From Rostratula benghalensis (Eukaryota > Chordata > Aves > Charadriiformes > Rostratulidae): a stretch of 64,000 bases of DNA. Numbering within the stretch: the first letter of the stretch is position 1; each line of letters starts with the position of its first letter. The stretch is taken from NCBI GenBank assembly GCA_013399305.1, contig VXAI01000385.1, positions 301,341-365,340 of the forward strand, read 5' to 3'. A model generated the notes under the pieces. That model searched no databases. It was not told the origin of the DNA and saw nothing but the letters and a program-made list of their open reading frames with translations. Positions 13,501 through 25,123 of this stretch are shown piece after piece. Position numbers and translations under genes: made by a program.

Positions 13501-14068
13501 TCATGTTTTTGCCTCCCATGACACCTCCAAATGACAGGGGACATCAGCAACTCCCTGAGTGGGTCCAAGGTGACAGCTCTTCTCAATCGCTGGGCAAAGG
13601 AAGGGCAAAGAGATCTGAGCCCCAGAGAAAGGAACAAACCAGTCTAAATGATCTCTGCCTGTACAGTGCAAAACCAAGAAAGACACAGTATGCAATGACA
13701 TCTCAGCCCTACCTTGTTGGAGAAGCAGTAACAATGTACCATATCTTACCAGCCTGAGTCCAGTCACTTTAGCACCACAGTGCAGATTGAATTTCTTAAA
13801 GCACTCAAAACAATTCTCTTAGGGTAACTGTTTGCAAAGTTAGGATGTATTAACCATCGGCATTTGGAATTTAAATGAACTCCTAGAAATCTTCCTTTCT
13901 TTTCCCAGCTGTTTCTTTCTGGTTTAGAGGATGGATACGCCAAAATGCAAAGACATGGAGGGATATCTGAGTTGCTTGGTGTAGAAGGAAAAAGCCACAA
14001 GTCCTAAAAAAGTATGTTCTGCTGGACGCAAACATACTGGAGACTGCAGTAACCATAACCTATGAGAA

Positions 14069-14103
14069 ACAACACACACCCACACCCACACACACACACA
14101 CCC
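14069..14103. repeat. Imperfect (CA)n microsatellite
   Basis: CA units interrupted by CCCACACCC, about 135 bp downstream of the donor site of the 336-nt exon on the minus strand. In the EPHA5 transcript this reads as a GU repeat, a kind of sequence that can bind splicing regulators. Confidence 0.92.
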
Positions 14104-14236
14104 TCCATGTCTGAAGAGGCCAAAGTCCATCCCTCCATGCTGGGGACTTCCATCCATTTCAAAGGGAGGTCTGCACCTGGCGTGACTGGCTTAAGACTCC
14201 CACCCCAGACATTCCCCATGTTGAAGATCCACTTAC

Positions 14237-14572
14237 CTGCTTGGTTTGTGGTTACATTTACAGACACAAACTGCCGGGCTCCGGGGTTCTGGTCGGACAC
14301 TCCATTCACTGCCTCAATTTCAAAGGTATAGTTTGTATGAGCAAGCAGATCCACCATCATGACAGAGGTGTTTTTCAGGCCGGTTTGCTGGGGGAGGTAC
14401 CTGACATGACTGCCACACGCCTCACACAGACCTGAGTGTGAGTTGCACTTCTTGCATGCAATATAATAAGACACATCTTTCCTTCCACCAGTATCAGCAG
14501 GGGGAATCCATTCCAGAAAGACACTAGTCTCGTTAACATTTGAGATGGCACTCCGAGGAGCAGAGGGGGGTC
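14237..14572 (-). CDS. EPHA5: EPHA5 coding exon (exon 5 by Eph convention): first fibronectin type III domain
   Basis: This exon encodes about 112 residues forming the first extracellular fibronectin type III repeat of the receptor. Visible landmarks are [19 protein letters not shown] at the start, then [19 protein letters not shown], a CKKC...CEAC cysteine cluster, [37 protein letters not shown] and SVNVTTNQA at the end. NET, NTS, NYT and NVT are candidate N-glycosylation sequons. The acceptor AAACCAG ends at 14573 and the donor GTAAGT starts at 14236. The exon is 336 nt, phase 1-1, and its leading GA completes the Arg codon begun by the upstream exon. The tract [30 protein letters not shown] is, from memory, characteristic of EPHA5. 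The reading frame stays open into the intron as far as 14004, but the sequence after NQA is intronic. The kinase, SAM and transmembrane exons lie outside the window. Confidence 0.96.
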
Positions 14573-16015
14573 CTGGTTTGTAAAGTGAGAAAAACACATG
14601 GTAAAAACAGTATTATCAGTCGTCCTGCTCTCTACTACTTTCTAGGCTGAAAAGAGATGCCCCATTGCTCGTGTGCCATAAAATACATGGGGACCATTTG
14701 CAAAAGCACCTGAAGAACTAGGAAAATGGGGATTTGTTCTGAGCACTCCCACCTCACCTCAAGAGGTCTCTGTTGGGATGCAGCCACCTGTATAGGAGGA
14801 GAGGATGCAGAGCTGACTTAAACCCAACAGAAGGAGCACTTTAAGCCAGGGCATTGTCTCTGGTGCTCTCCTTGCTCTTCCTGTGAAGGGTGCTGCAAAT
14901 CTTTGCTCTGCTCAAGTCACCATCGGCTCCACTAAGGGCAAGATTCTCCCTCCTCAGCCCACTGCCCCTATATTACTAGCCCTAGGTTCTATAAAAAGAC
15001 ATACACTGGGGTATTGACGCCACTTAGGTACTCAAGATGCCAAATATTTCCTGTGTATGCACTTGCCTCTCCCCATCAGCTATTTGGCAACAGTAAAACC
15101 TAAGCTTGGGCATCCAAATGACACCTAAGTGAGCCACTTGTAGCCCAAAGCAGATGGTGATCTACATGGGCCACTGGAACCACAGCCATATCTGGCTACT
15201 CAACAGCAGCCTTTGGTCCCTGCCAAGCTCTAGCACGGTTGGTTAGCCACACCATGCTTGCTTATTTTGCCAAGCCTCCCTGCTCGGGATGCCAGCACGG
15301 CGCTGGCAAGGCTACTGAGGCGGAACAGCTGCTGCAGAGGTACCAGAGCTCCTGCAAATGGTGAGCTCTTTTCCTTCAACATGCTGGGAAAGGCCATGCC
15401 TGGGCAAGCAAAGCCCACCTTCAAAACTGCTCACTTGCAGAAGGTGCTGCAAGCTTTTTGTTTTTATCAGGTTTGTGTTGGAGATGAAGAGCAAGCTGCA
15501 GATACACCCTGAAGACAATATAAAAGGACAAGCAGGAATCCCATGCAAGAGAGCTACACATCATATACTCAGGAATGTATGAGGAAGAAAGGGGAAACTT
15601 GTTAAAGCAAGACAGGATGGATTTTAATCATGGCACCACCAGAAGCTATGCTGCAAAGACTGATGTTTTGTCCAAGGGAGGTAGAGGAGGGAAGGCAACA
15701 CATCTCCTTTGGTTTGAATGCATCTGTCAAAACTCATGAGCAGTTCCTTGAGAAGAGCCCAACAAGTAGCTTCACCAGCTAGAAATCCATATGAATTTAA
15801 CACTCCATTTTAGGCTGTCATCTTCTCGTTTCCTTGTGATAATTAAACTAATTTTGTTACTTAAAACAGGCAGTGTTGCAAAAATAAAATTACCTTATAA
15901 ACCAGAAGCATTTTCCTCTGTCTCCCCTTCCTTTTAAAGTCTATACAATTGGTAACACTGATAAACACTCTCACGATTTCAACTTGAGCTGTTCAGATCT
16001 AATCCCCATATACCT

Positions 16016-16050
16016 CTTTTTTCTTTTTTTTTTTTTTTTTTTTTTTCCCC
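16016..16050. repeat. Long T run with C end
   Basis: About 31 T, interrupted by a single C near the start, followed by CCCC. On the transcript strand it is an A run. No LINE body is attached. Confidence 0.93.
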
Positions 16051-16837
16051 TTTTGGGAGGAAGCAGTTGAAGACAAAGAAGATAAGTTAGTTCAGAAAAC
16101 AGCCGATCAGCTTTGTCTTGTTCTGTGATCACTTCCGTTCACTACAAACTGGGAGCAAGCCCAGCAGCAGGGACCCTGTGCTATTTAGCAGATGACACCA
16201 AGGTACAGCCCAAGTCAGGACTATTTTCTGCACTATCATACTCACACTAATATAATGGAAACTATGGAATTCATCACTGAAACTGTGTGGAGTTAATATA
16301 TATTGCCCTCAAGGGGTTTTTTTAATGTGTTTTCTTAACCGGTTAAATCGCCCTATTTTTTCTTTTACTGGATGAATGTCCTTTTACTGCTACCAGTGCT
16401 GTAGGAAAAAATAGAGAACTCAAACATAAGAAACACTTACTGGACAATGTGTCTTTAATGGAGGATGAATTATAACTTTTGTAAAGTCACCAGAGGTTTT
16501 TCCTTGCTTTGTACAGAAGAGTCAACTGCTCTTCTTGAAGGTTTAAAAACATCAACTTCAGTAGAAGTGCTTTGAAGCTCGTAGGACTTCATAACCTATA
16601 AAATTAGCATTCTCACAGGGGCTCTGATAACAGTCTTTAGTAGTCTACAGATATCTAACAAAACCTACTTAAGAATCCTGAAACCACAACTGGGTAAAAC
16701 TTTGATAAATCACAGCTGGGAGAACAAAACAGTGTTTTACCTTCAGAAGAGGGGGAGCCTAGGTCTACTAAGACATTCTGTTTTAATTTCCAATCTCCTT
16801 TAGTCAAGGACAAAGTTATTAGGTTACTGATTTTATT

Positions 16838-16887
16838 GGGGGTTTTTTTGTTTGTTTGGTTTTGGTTTGTTTGTTGTTTTTTTTTTA
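16838..16887. repeat. T/G-rich low-complexity tract
   Basis: A stretch built of GGGG, T runs and TTTG units (GGGGGTTTTTTTGTTTG, then GGTTTTGG and TTTGTTG). The same style recurs at 35908-35967 and 55069-55133 and, on the other strand, at 30128-30206 and 46923-46992. Confidence 0.9.
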
Positions 16888-18306
16888 AATTTGCTACTTT
16901 ATCCCCTAAACAGGTAATATTCACCCCTGCTGCACCACAATTTACTGACCAGAGGCAAATACTTTCTGAAGACAAAGGTACTGGTATCTTTCTTGATGGA
17001 CAGCAAACCTGTTTTTTGCTGATGCACATATTGTAAAAAATATAACCTGAGAGAGAAATTACACTTGAGATACAAATACATATGTACACACTCAAAATAA
17101 AGTTAACTGTAAACTTTTTCTGAGTAGACTATTATACTATATACTATAAAATTGTCAGTTTGTCCCATGTGTCATACTATTTAAAATATTTCCCCTATAT
17201 ACTCTAAACAGATAGTTACTTGTCAGAGATGAGAAGAGTAAAAAAAATGTAATTATGTTTTCAATTGAAAGAGATGTTGTGCAAGGAACTGAAGCTAGAG
17301 TTACTTAGTTAAAAAGAAATAAAGTATAATTACTCCCTGGAAGATACATAATAATAAGAGATTCCCAAATGCCCACTAGGGCCAAACATTTTTTTGTTTG
17401 TTTGAGGGCAATAATTTCAATATTACCACCCATTATTTATAAAACTTCTAAAATATGCTTAAGGAACTGGAAAAATTAAATAAAAATGCATTTCCCTCCC
17501 ACTGTACTTGTCTGAACAGCTGACAATGATGTAGCATTTGGCTTTCTTTAGTGATGCTAGTGCTAGTGAGGAGACTCACGCAGCTTTGGACAGAAAGGCA
17601 TTTGCTTTAAATTAGGAAAATAGGATTTTATAGCTATACTGATTTGCAAGGGGACTTTGCTGGTGTAGAACTGAAAATGCACATTGATGTATTCTCTAAA
17701 AGTAACTAGATTTCAAGTTGAGGAAATCCTATGAATATTATTAACTTCTGCAGTAATAAATAATAAACATACAAAAAAAACCCCTTGCAATATTTTCCTA
17801 CCAGTCCTGACTCAAGTCTGTCTCGCCCATATTTCAGTTCATGAAGAGATGTTCCCTTCCAGATTTAATTGGACTGGGTTAAAATGTTAGTGTTGCTACC
17901 TACTCTTTACTGTCCCTGCCATGTGCTACCCCTACAGCTGAGCTAGAGCAGCACATGGGCCCTCCTCATCACCTTCAGCACAAATATAGCTGGATTAGGA
18001 CAAAAATCCCAAGCAAGGATGCTTAGGGCAAGAAATAGTGACTGAAGCACACGGAGAAGGCTCAGATGATCCACTCTGCATTTGGGATAGTAAAAGTGAA
18101 TACCAGCAGAGATGCTGCAACATCCCCAACTGCTACACTGGGGTTTGCAGTAGGCAACAGGAGCTGAGCACTGCCTTGGTTGGTATCAAACCTCTCATCT
18201 GCCTCACAAGCATTTGGTACCCTCCACCAAGCCATATCCTACTACAGATTCAGGCACTACACCAGCCCTTTAAACTAGCTCATAGTAAGCTTGTGAAAGC
18301 TGAAAC

Positions 18307-18417
18307 TCCCCCGCCCATCCCCCCCCCCCAACATTAAAAACCCTAAACAAACTTAAAACCCACAACGATAACAAATAAATGTAACCACCACCACCACCCC
18401 CCCAAAAAAAAAAAAAC
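18307..18417. repeat. C-rich and A-rich low-complexity block
   Basis: Two C-rich tracts (CCCCCGCCCATCC plus C run at 18307-18329; ACCACCACCACC plus C run near 18385-18403) lie either side of A-rich sequence, the second ending in about 13 A. On the minus, transcribed-sense strand the C tracts are G tracts and could form G-quadruplexes. Confidence 0.88.
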
Positions 18418-18839
18418 ATAGAAAGAAAATCCTTTGGCATTCGCAGAATAAAAAATTGCAGCCGCTACCTACAGAATTCAAATTGCACCAGAAACCTGGG
18501 GGAGATAGGCACTGAGATTTCATTTCTTTTTAACATGAGTTGGTCACCAAGCTTGCTTGTGCCCCTCTTAAAATCCTTCCCTACACTCAGGTCACAAAAT
18601 GTATATACCTCTTCCTCAGGGATGGCAGCTCTTTCCCTATGCTAATTCACCAGCAGGATAGACTGGATGTGGACAGCATCAGCCTGGCATAACTCCGTAT
18701 TAGTCCCTGGATTTAGTTTTGCCTGCACAGAAAAGCCAATTTTATATGCATTTCCAAAGCTCAGAGTACTCCCCTCCCTTCCCATTTCCCAATATCATGC
18801 TAGATCTTTGATTTATCTGTGGCTTTAAAGCCAAGCCAA

Positions 18840-18867
18840 GACATCAAGAAGCCCTGGTATCAAAGTT
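18840..18867 (+). repeat. 28-bp dispersed direct repeat, copy 1 (intron 4)
   Basis: Starts GACATCAAGAAG and ends ATCAAAGTT, identical over 28 bases to 21123-21150. The motif CAAGCCAAG precedes both copies at slightly different distances. Confidence 0.93.
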
Positions 18868-20276
18868 CTTCATGCCGTAACCCACCCTAGCTACTGCTCC
18901 AAAACACACCAGCATATCTATTTAAAATAAACTGAGAAGTGCTGGCATGACTCACTCCCCGTAAGACCTCTGTGATTCTACAGCACCAGCTACTGCTACA
19001 CTGTGTCAGACTGTCTTCTCCTTCCCTGCAGTGCACCTTCCAACAGCCACATGCATCATGCTCCCATGGCTGGTGAAAAGCAAACACAGAGTTCAGGGGC
19101 CACAATTATACTCCGATTCCCTCCTGTGGGCAAGCAGAGACCTGCTGAGGGCAATTTCCTTTGTGAAAGTGTTTCTCCAAAGGGAAAACACCTTTTTCTT
19201 TCTCTTTTTGAAGTGCAAACTTGGGAAGCTAGGAAGGACATCTTTATTCACTGGGATGAAGGCACAAAAAGCTGCTACCAGAGATGCGAGGAAGCAGTAT
19301 GGAAGTCACCACTGCACACTGCCCAGTGGCTCTGAGTGTGCATAGACTCATAAACCTACTTTTTCCTCCACCACTTAAGTTCCTTGAAAGCTCAAATTGC
19401 TCCTCCCCCAGTCTTCAGTCCTTTTTAAACCATTTTTGCACCGCAAGTATCGCATTCAGAGCATGACAGACCCAGCTCAGCAAAAACCTGTGGTCTGTTC
19501 CACACTCAGTGAGACTAGCTGGGGGCATGCAGATTGCAGCCCCAAGTATCTGAAACACAAACTGAGCAAGAAACTTTCAAGGTACAGCTGACTAGATAGC
19601 TGACAGTTTGCAGGAAAAGGGCAAAATTAGTGATTCTGATTCCAAGCACTGCACCTTGGACTACCAGTACCCCAATTTGCTGGTTATGCTCCCTTCCCCC
19701 TACATCTAGGGGATAAACTCTACATTTTTGCTGCAGGTGTGGAGAAGCAATTTCTATTGCAGAATTTTGAGGCCATCCTGAAAAACAGCCATCTCCAGTT
19801 GGCTTGGAAACGTAGGGCTCTTGTTCTGCTTGCTTACTGTGAAAATGAGCTAAGAGATGATACTAAGATCATGTAAACCCTGTCCATGCCTACCACTGAC
19901 CAGTGCACGCCCCACACCATCCTCTGTGGGCATGCCCCACACCAGTACCCACGCACACACCGATGTGGATGTCTGAATGCCATGCTGCTGGCTGAGTCCA
20001 CCCGGGAGTGGTTGGCAAGAGAGGGGAGCATCCATTCATTTCAAAAACGTTTCCTGGGTTCCAATGCCAGCTTTTGAAGCAAAAGGCATGGAAAAGTCTG
20101 TTCTTGTGTAACTAGGGGTACAGTGGGCAAAGCCAGTGACATTACAGGTGCGTCAAAACTGTGTTCAGACTCTAGCCCAGAGCCTGTAAAAGCACATTAG
20201 TTAGGATCATATTTTTTAGTCACAATACAGGAACAGCTAGAAAGGATTAAAAACAACCCTATAGGCACATGCTTAC

Positions 20277-20432
20277 TTGTACAGGCCATTGTAGGTGGGT
20301 CTGATTCCTTCCTAAAATAGTGTTCTTCACACAGGCAAGATGTGGATGCTTCATCAAGCGTGTAGCTGTGAGGGGGACATTTGCTGCAGGATGGACTGTG
20401 GGGTGAAGCTTTGAAGAACCCAGGTCTGCATA
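20277..20432 (-). CDS. EPHA5: EPHA5 coding exon (exon 4 by Eph convention): end of cysteine-rich EGF-like region
   Basis: This exon encodes about 52 extracellular residues of an Eph receptor tyrosine kinase, a membrane receptor for GPI-anchored ephrin-A ligands in axon guidance. Read on the minus strand, it contains CRPGFFKASPH, then CSKCPPHSYT, EASTSCLC and YFRKESDPPTMACT. This is the cysteine-rich EGF-like spacer between the ligand-binding domain and the fibronectin repeats. The acceptor ends in TTTTCACAG at 20433 and the donor starts GTAAGC at 20276. The length is exactly 156 nt. It opens with two bases of a split codon and ends with one base (A) of the next, so it is phase 1-1. KASPH, the PHSYT spacing and ESDPPTMACT fit EPHA5 better than EPHA3, A4, A6 or A7 as I remember those families. 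The upstream 664-nt exon with the rest of the ligand-binding domain is not in the window. Confidence 0.95.
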
Positions 20433-21122
20433 CTGTGAAAAGAAGAACCACAGGCTAAGCTCTCCCATCAGAAAGTTAATCTCTTAACATTTCCTTTTTC
20501 AAAAAACCCAACATATCTTCAGCTAGAAAACAGACAAACACTCACAAGCTATTTTGTTTCTGTATTTTAAAACAGTCTATGCCACTAACAGACAGTGCAT
20601 ACTTAAATATCTGCATGAAAACAGAATGAGAAGCTGTTGATATTTTTTTCCCTAGCATCTGCCTTTACTGGGTATTTATTTTCTTTTTTTGAATGCACTA
20701 GAGGTAACATCTTTTCGGCTCTGCTTTAGAAAACATTATTGTGTTTGGCTTTTTTTTCATTCAGTCTTAGAACAACAGGTAAAATAAATTCCACAGCTTA
20801 CGTTTAAGTTGTTCTACACCCAGAAATAAATGTCTCAGCAAACAAATAGCAACACAGTAGTGGAGGAGATCTCAAGATCGACAACTTTAAGACATTCTGA
20901 TAAGGCTACTCCCCTAGGGTCTTTTCCCCTGCAAACCTGTGATGAATTTGAAAGTGCTCCATATAAGACAAACTGCTCTGTGTATAGTCTGAAACAGGCA
21001 TGCTTGCCATACAAGATATTTTTTCAAGCTTCAATACGTATGCATGACAAGACTTGATACAAGAGGTATTTTTGTTCTCCTAGATAGAATATGAAGCTAA
21101 GAGCAAGCCAAGGGGTAAAATG

Positions 21123-21150
21123 GACATCAAGAAGCCCTGGTATCAAAGTT
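21123..21150 (+). repeat. 28-bp dispersed direct repeat, copy 2 (intron 3)
   Basis: Identical to 18840-18867, on the same strand. It lies on the other side of the 156-nt exon, and a G and T run follows directly. Confidence 0.93.
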
Positions 21151-24100
21151 TGGGGGTTTTTTTAAAAGTTTTTTCTTTTTTAAAATATAATTTGAAGTGA
21201 ATACAGCAATAACTTGTTACCAGCCTCCTGAAACAAGTGCTCTTTCACCTAGACAAAGTATTCTCTACTTCACCTGCATGTGCAAACTCAGCCAGTGGCA
21301 CCCATAGGTTTGCATGCATCCACCCCAGCTTTAAGAAAAAAGAGCTGGCCATGTAATCATACCACTCTATGTAGCATTTCAAAATCACTGCTAGCAAAAG
21401 GAGGAAAACTTGATTTTCTGTGTCTCTCAAAAAGTGGAGAGACAGAGACATGTTAATGGAGCTCCAAAGTGCTGTTTCTTTTTTTTCCTTCAAAGAAGCT
21501 CTAAAATAATTCTGCCCAGCATGACATCAACAATGCACAAGTCTGCTATCAGACTTACTTACGTTACCAGGAATTCCCAAAGTCTCTCAATCTGCATTCA
21601 AAATTCCCCAGTTGTGATTAGCTCACAAAGAAAACTCCTAGAGCTAACCAGTAAGTCTTTACAGATGAAGATCACTCATGCATCAAAAAGGATGCGAGAC
21701 AGGAACATCCAGTAGACCTCCCCTAGGCCTCACCTTCAGCCTTGTATGGACCACAGAGCGTTTACAGCAAGTGCCAGGAACCCTGCAGTTCCCAAGAACA
21801 TGATGGGCTGCCAGGACTCCACCATGCATCTTCAGCCTCTCCATCCTACTGTAGGGGATGCTTGTCTCCAGCACTCCCGCTGACCTCTCCAAAATGGGCA
21901 TCCTCCCATGTCTTCAACCAGCTTCCTTTTCTTCTCACAAGACAGGCAGAGGACTAGTAGGACTGGAGGGATTACCAGGTTTTAAAATCCCAATGCCAAA
22001 ATCTCCCATCTTTCAATTACTTCTCCACATCTAGGCTGTGAACTCTGCAGGACGCAGTTCAACTGCTTTGTGTCCATACACCAGGACCACTGAGCAGACC
22101 TAGGGCTAAATTTATTCTTCATGACTCTTAGCAGACTTACCATCAGTTACCCTCATGCTTTATGGCACATTCCTCAGTTTTCAGTTAAGTTGCCCTGCTT
22201 AAAGCAAGGACTTGTTATGTAATCTCTGGAGAAACTTCCAGGAGAGAAGACCACCAAAGAGTTCCTCTCTAGCCTACAATTCCCATTTCAAAGCCAACTC
22301 AAACTCACTTGCACAAACAGACAATAGAGATGGGGAAATGAAAGCACAAAAATGTGCAACATCTAACAAGGGCAGCTTACATCTAGCGTGTACTTGATGC
22401 AATTAGCCTTCAAAAAAGGACTTGAATTTATCTCATTATGTCCCATCAAGACAGACAGAAAATCATTACAGCACAAGTTTACCATGCCTCTATTTTGTGC
22501 AAAGTAGCAGCAAATGCAAAATAACTCAGTTTTCCTTGACAGATTTTCAATGAGGTACAGCTTGTTAATGACGGTATGATACGTAGCTCAGCTCAAAGGC
22601 AATCTTTGGTTTTCATGAGTAAGTACAAAGCCAACAGAAATACAACACCAATAGCCCATGTTTTAATGAGGGATGAGAAATAGAAGTGAACTGGACCAAT
22701 TTTTGTATAATCTGCAGGCTCTCCTGGGTCAGGCAAGTCCCTTCTCTATCCAGAAGGTATAAGGAGGAACATTCAAGAGCATTAAATTGCACTGAAGATT
22801 TCAACATGATTCCTCATAACAAACAGCCAGCAGAGCAGTGAGCTGTTGTAACTAAGTGAAATACTCTTGCATCACTTAGACAGGAAGAATTCAAGGACAG
22901 GACATGGGATATGCAAAAAAAAGGGAGGACAGAAAATAAAAATAAATGCAGGAATTACCACAGCAAGTGTGCCGAGTCCCCAAAGCACCTGCTGCAGGGG
23001 GTGTGGAGTGGGAGAGGGGAATTTGCAGGGTTCCCACAGCACAGCCTTCCAGCCGATTGCTGGAAACCACACTTGCACTACCATGGGTCAGGAGCAGAAG
23101 CAGTCAGAGCTGCATGGGGGTATTTCAGGCATAACTTGTGTCCTGTCATAAATGCTTTCCTCTGTACCTTTCCCTACATCTGCTTTGTATACAGCACAAA
23201 GGAGAGGACCACCACTAGAGCTGGTGAGGTGGTTCAAGCAACAATCCTCCAATAAACAGGGATGCCATAATGAAATGGATGCTGTTAGACAAAACCTGAC
23301 TCTTTATTTCTCTTCTCACAGTCAACCTTAAAATCTCTTCATGTAATATACATGGTTTTATTTAAAATTATATGGCAGTTTCATTTCTAATTAAAACTTA
23401 TTTTAGTCTTCTTATATTTTTATTGCAGTGTTTCTAATTCAACAGCTCTTGAAAGGATACATAGAACTAGCACAGTACAGTAATGGTACCTGTAATGGTA
23501 CTATCTCTCTTTTTTTCAAGAGGGTGGGAAAAGGAGGATAACTAAGACAGGCTTAAAACTCTACATAATGTACTGTAAGCCAGCTGAAAAGAAATGAAAA
23601 AGTTTTAAGTTGTTGATGGATCTGCTTCTTTCTTCCTAACATTAAAACTGATAAAGTCTTAACTGATTAACATCCAGTGAGATGTGTGAAAATAGTCTTT
23701 AAATTAAATTGGTTGCTAGAAAAAAAAAAAAGATAGTATTTTTAGACACAACAAATATGACATAAAGAACCTGCTGGTGTTAAGTACAAGTGGGATGTGT
23801 TTCTGTTAGTAACACATCCATTATCAACAAATTAATTTCACTCTTTTTATTTTAAGTAGCAACCACAAAATGTTGCACAGAGCATCAACATCTGTGCAGC
23901 CTCTTGCTTGCATGCTTCAGGATGGGACAAAGAGATGGCTGTAATGAAGAACAGCAGCAAGAGCCTCTCGAGACAGCAATGATGTGAGCTGATCCCCTAA
24001 ACTGGCAGCAAGCAGATTAGAAACTGGCTTCGTACCTTACAGACAGGGGCCCAACAAGAGCCATGCTGATAGCAACTGGCTCTTCAAACACAGGTGGATG

Positions 24101-25101
24101 GAGGAGGATTCACCAGTCCTCTTACAATGAAAACTGGCCTCTTCAAACAACACACTGAACTTTATGTACTATATCAGTACTAGAGACAGTGAGTACCAGT
24201 GAGAGAGGGGGGGAAAAAAAAAAGCAGGCGGAACAAGCAAATAACATCAAACAGCTGGGACTACTTGACAGATTATTTTCTGCAAGCCTTAACATCAAAT
24301 GATTCACAGCTGCATCCCTGTAACACTCCCTGGGCTTCAGCTGAAGACTGTATCCAACAGGCAGGGCTCCTCTCCTTGCTGGCTGCCCCTTGTCTTCCAT
24401 GCACACCAATCCCAGACAACAAGTGCTGCAAGCAAAGACCATCTCCAAGGCTGTCCCATATCCACGGGCACATATGTGGCCATGTTGGTAAAACCATACA
24501 AGTAATATTAGGGGGATTTCCAGCTCTGTCCCTGGAGAGAGAAAAGCTAGGAAACACGACCCTATAACCTTGAAATCATAGCAGATATGAAAAAGGTCCA
24601 ACCTATTACTCCCTTCACACTCTCATGACGCCAGGAGGATAAGCTCACAGTACTTAAATGCTTAGGATCAGCAAAACAACCTTTCATATATCTCAGAAAA
24701 TAAAGCTCAAATAGGAATTGCAGTTGCCCTTGTAAAACACTGAATTAGTCTCCACAGTAATCAGAAACCACAAGTATAACTCATAAGGCAGTTCTGCTAA
24801 TCCATAAATAAAGCTAACAGACAAAATCTAACAACAATTAATGAGGGTAAGGATGTGAAGTCTAGACAGCACAGGTTAGCTGTCTGAAACTGAAATTTCC
24901 TCCCCAAACTGCAAGCCTACCTTGCTTGTCCTTCATCTCCTTTAGTCCCATTCGCCTTTTCAGACTACAGACTTCTTGGGGCAAGGATGCAAAATTCAAA
25001 TTACCACAGCTGTTAGAACCAACTGCAGCCTAAAACTCTCAGCTCCACGGGCAGATCCATAATCCACACCAATCCAGCTCTTGACTAAAACCCAAGCAGG
25101 A

Positions 25102-25123
25102 TGTGGATGTGTGTGTGTGTGTC
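25102..25123. repeat. (GT)n microsatellite
   Basis: About eight GT units following ATGTGGAT. Confidence 0.9.

Larger units (their letters stand above)
1..14236 (-). other. EPHA5: EPHA5 intron 5 (5' part, at least 14.2 kb)
   Basis: This is sequence downstream of the 336-nt exon on the minus strand, beginning with the donor GTAAGT at 14236. I looked for the next exon (second fibronectin repeat, expected motifs such as SLSWQEP) and did not find it, so the intron continues past base 1. Named contents are a decayed CR1 tail, an LTR-like fragment, a CR1 3' end, an old L3-like CR1 remnant and simple repeats. The stretches 0.6-2.1, 3.5-8.9 and 9.2-14.0 kb show nothing else I can support. A 168-codon minus-strand frame at 1480-1986 has no recognisable domain. 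Confidence 0.85.
14573..20276 (-). other. EPHA5: EPHA5 intron 4 (complete, 5,704 bp)
   Basis: This is the complete intron between the two visible exons. On the minus strand it starts GTAAGC at 20276 and ends CAG at 14573. The acceptor has only a short pyrimidine stretch (TTTTTCTCACTTTAC) upstream. It contains a 31-base T run, a T/G-rich tract, a C-rich and A-rich block near 18.3-18.4 kb, and one copy of a 28-bp repeat also found in intron 3. I found no CR1 copy in it. The rest looks like unique, moderately AT-rich sequence with only chance reading frames. Confidence 0.93.

Noticed and set aside
14004..14236. Continuation of the fibronectin exon frame past NQA
   Set aside because: A consensus donor GTAAGT follows NQA and the later sequence has no fibronectin similarity, so it is intron read-through.
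20259..20468. 69-codon frame overlapping the 156-nt exon
   Set aside because: Shifted frame of the real EPHA5 exon; the true frame has the conserved cysteines and splice phases.
24143..24601. 152-codon minus-strand open frame
   Set aside because: Overlaps long frames on the other strand, shows no family motif and has no splice or promoter context.
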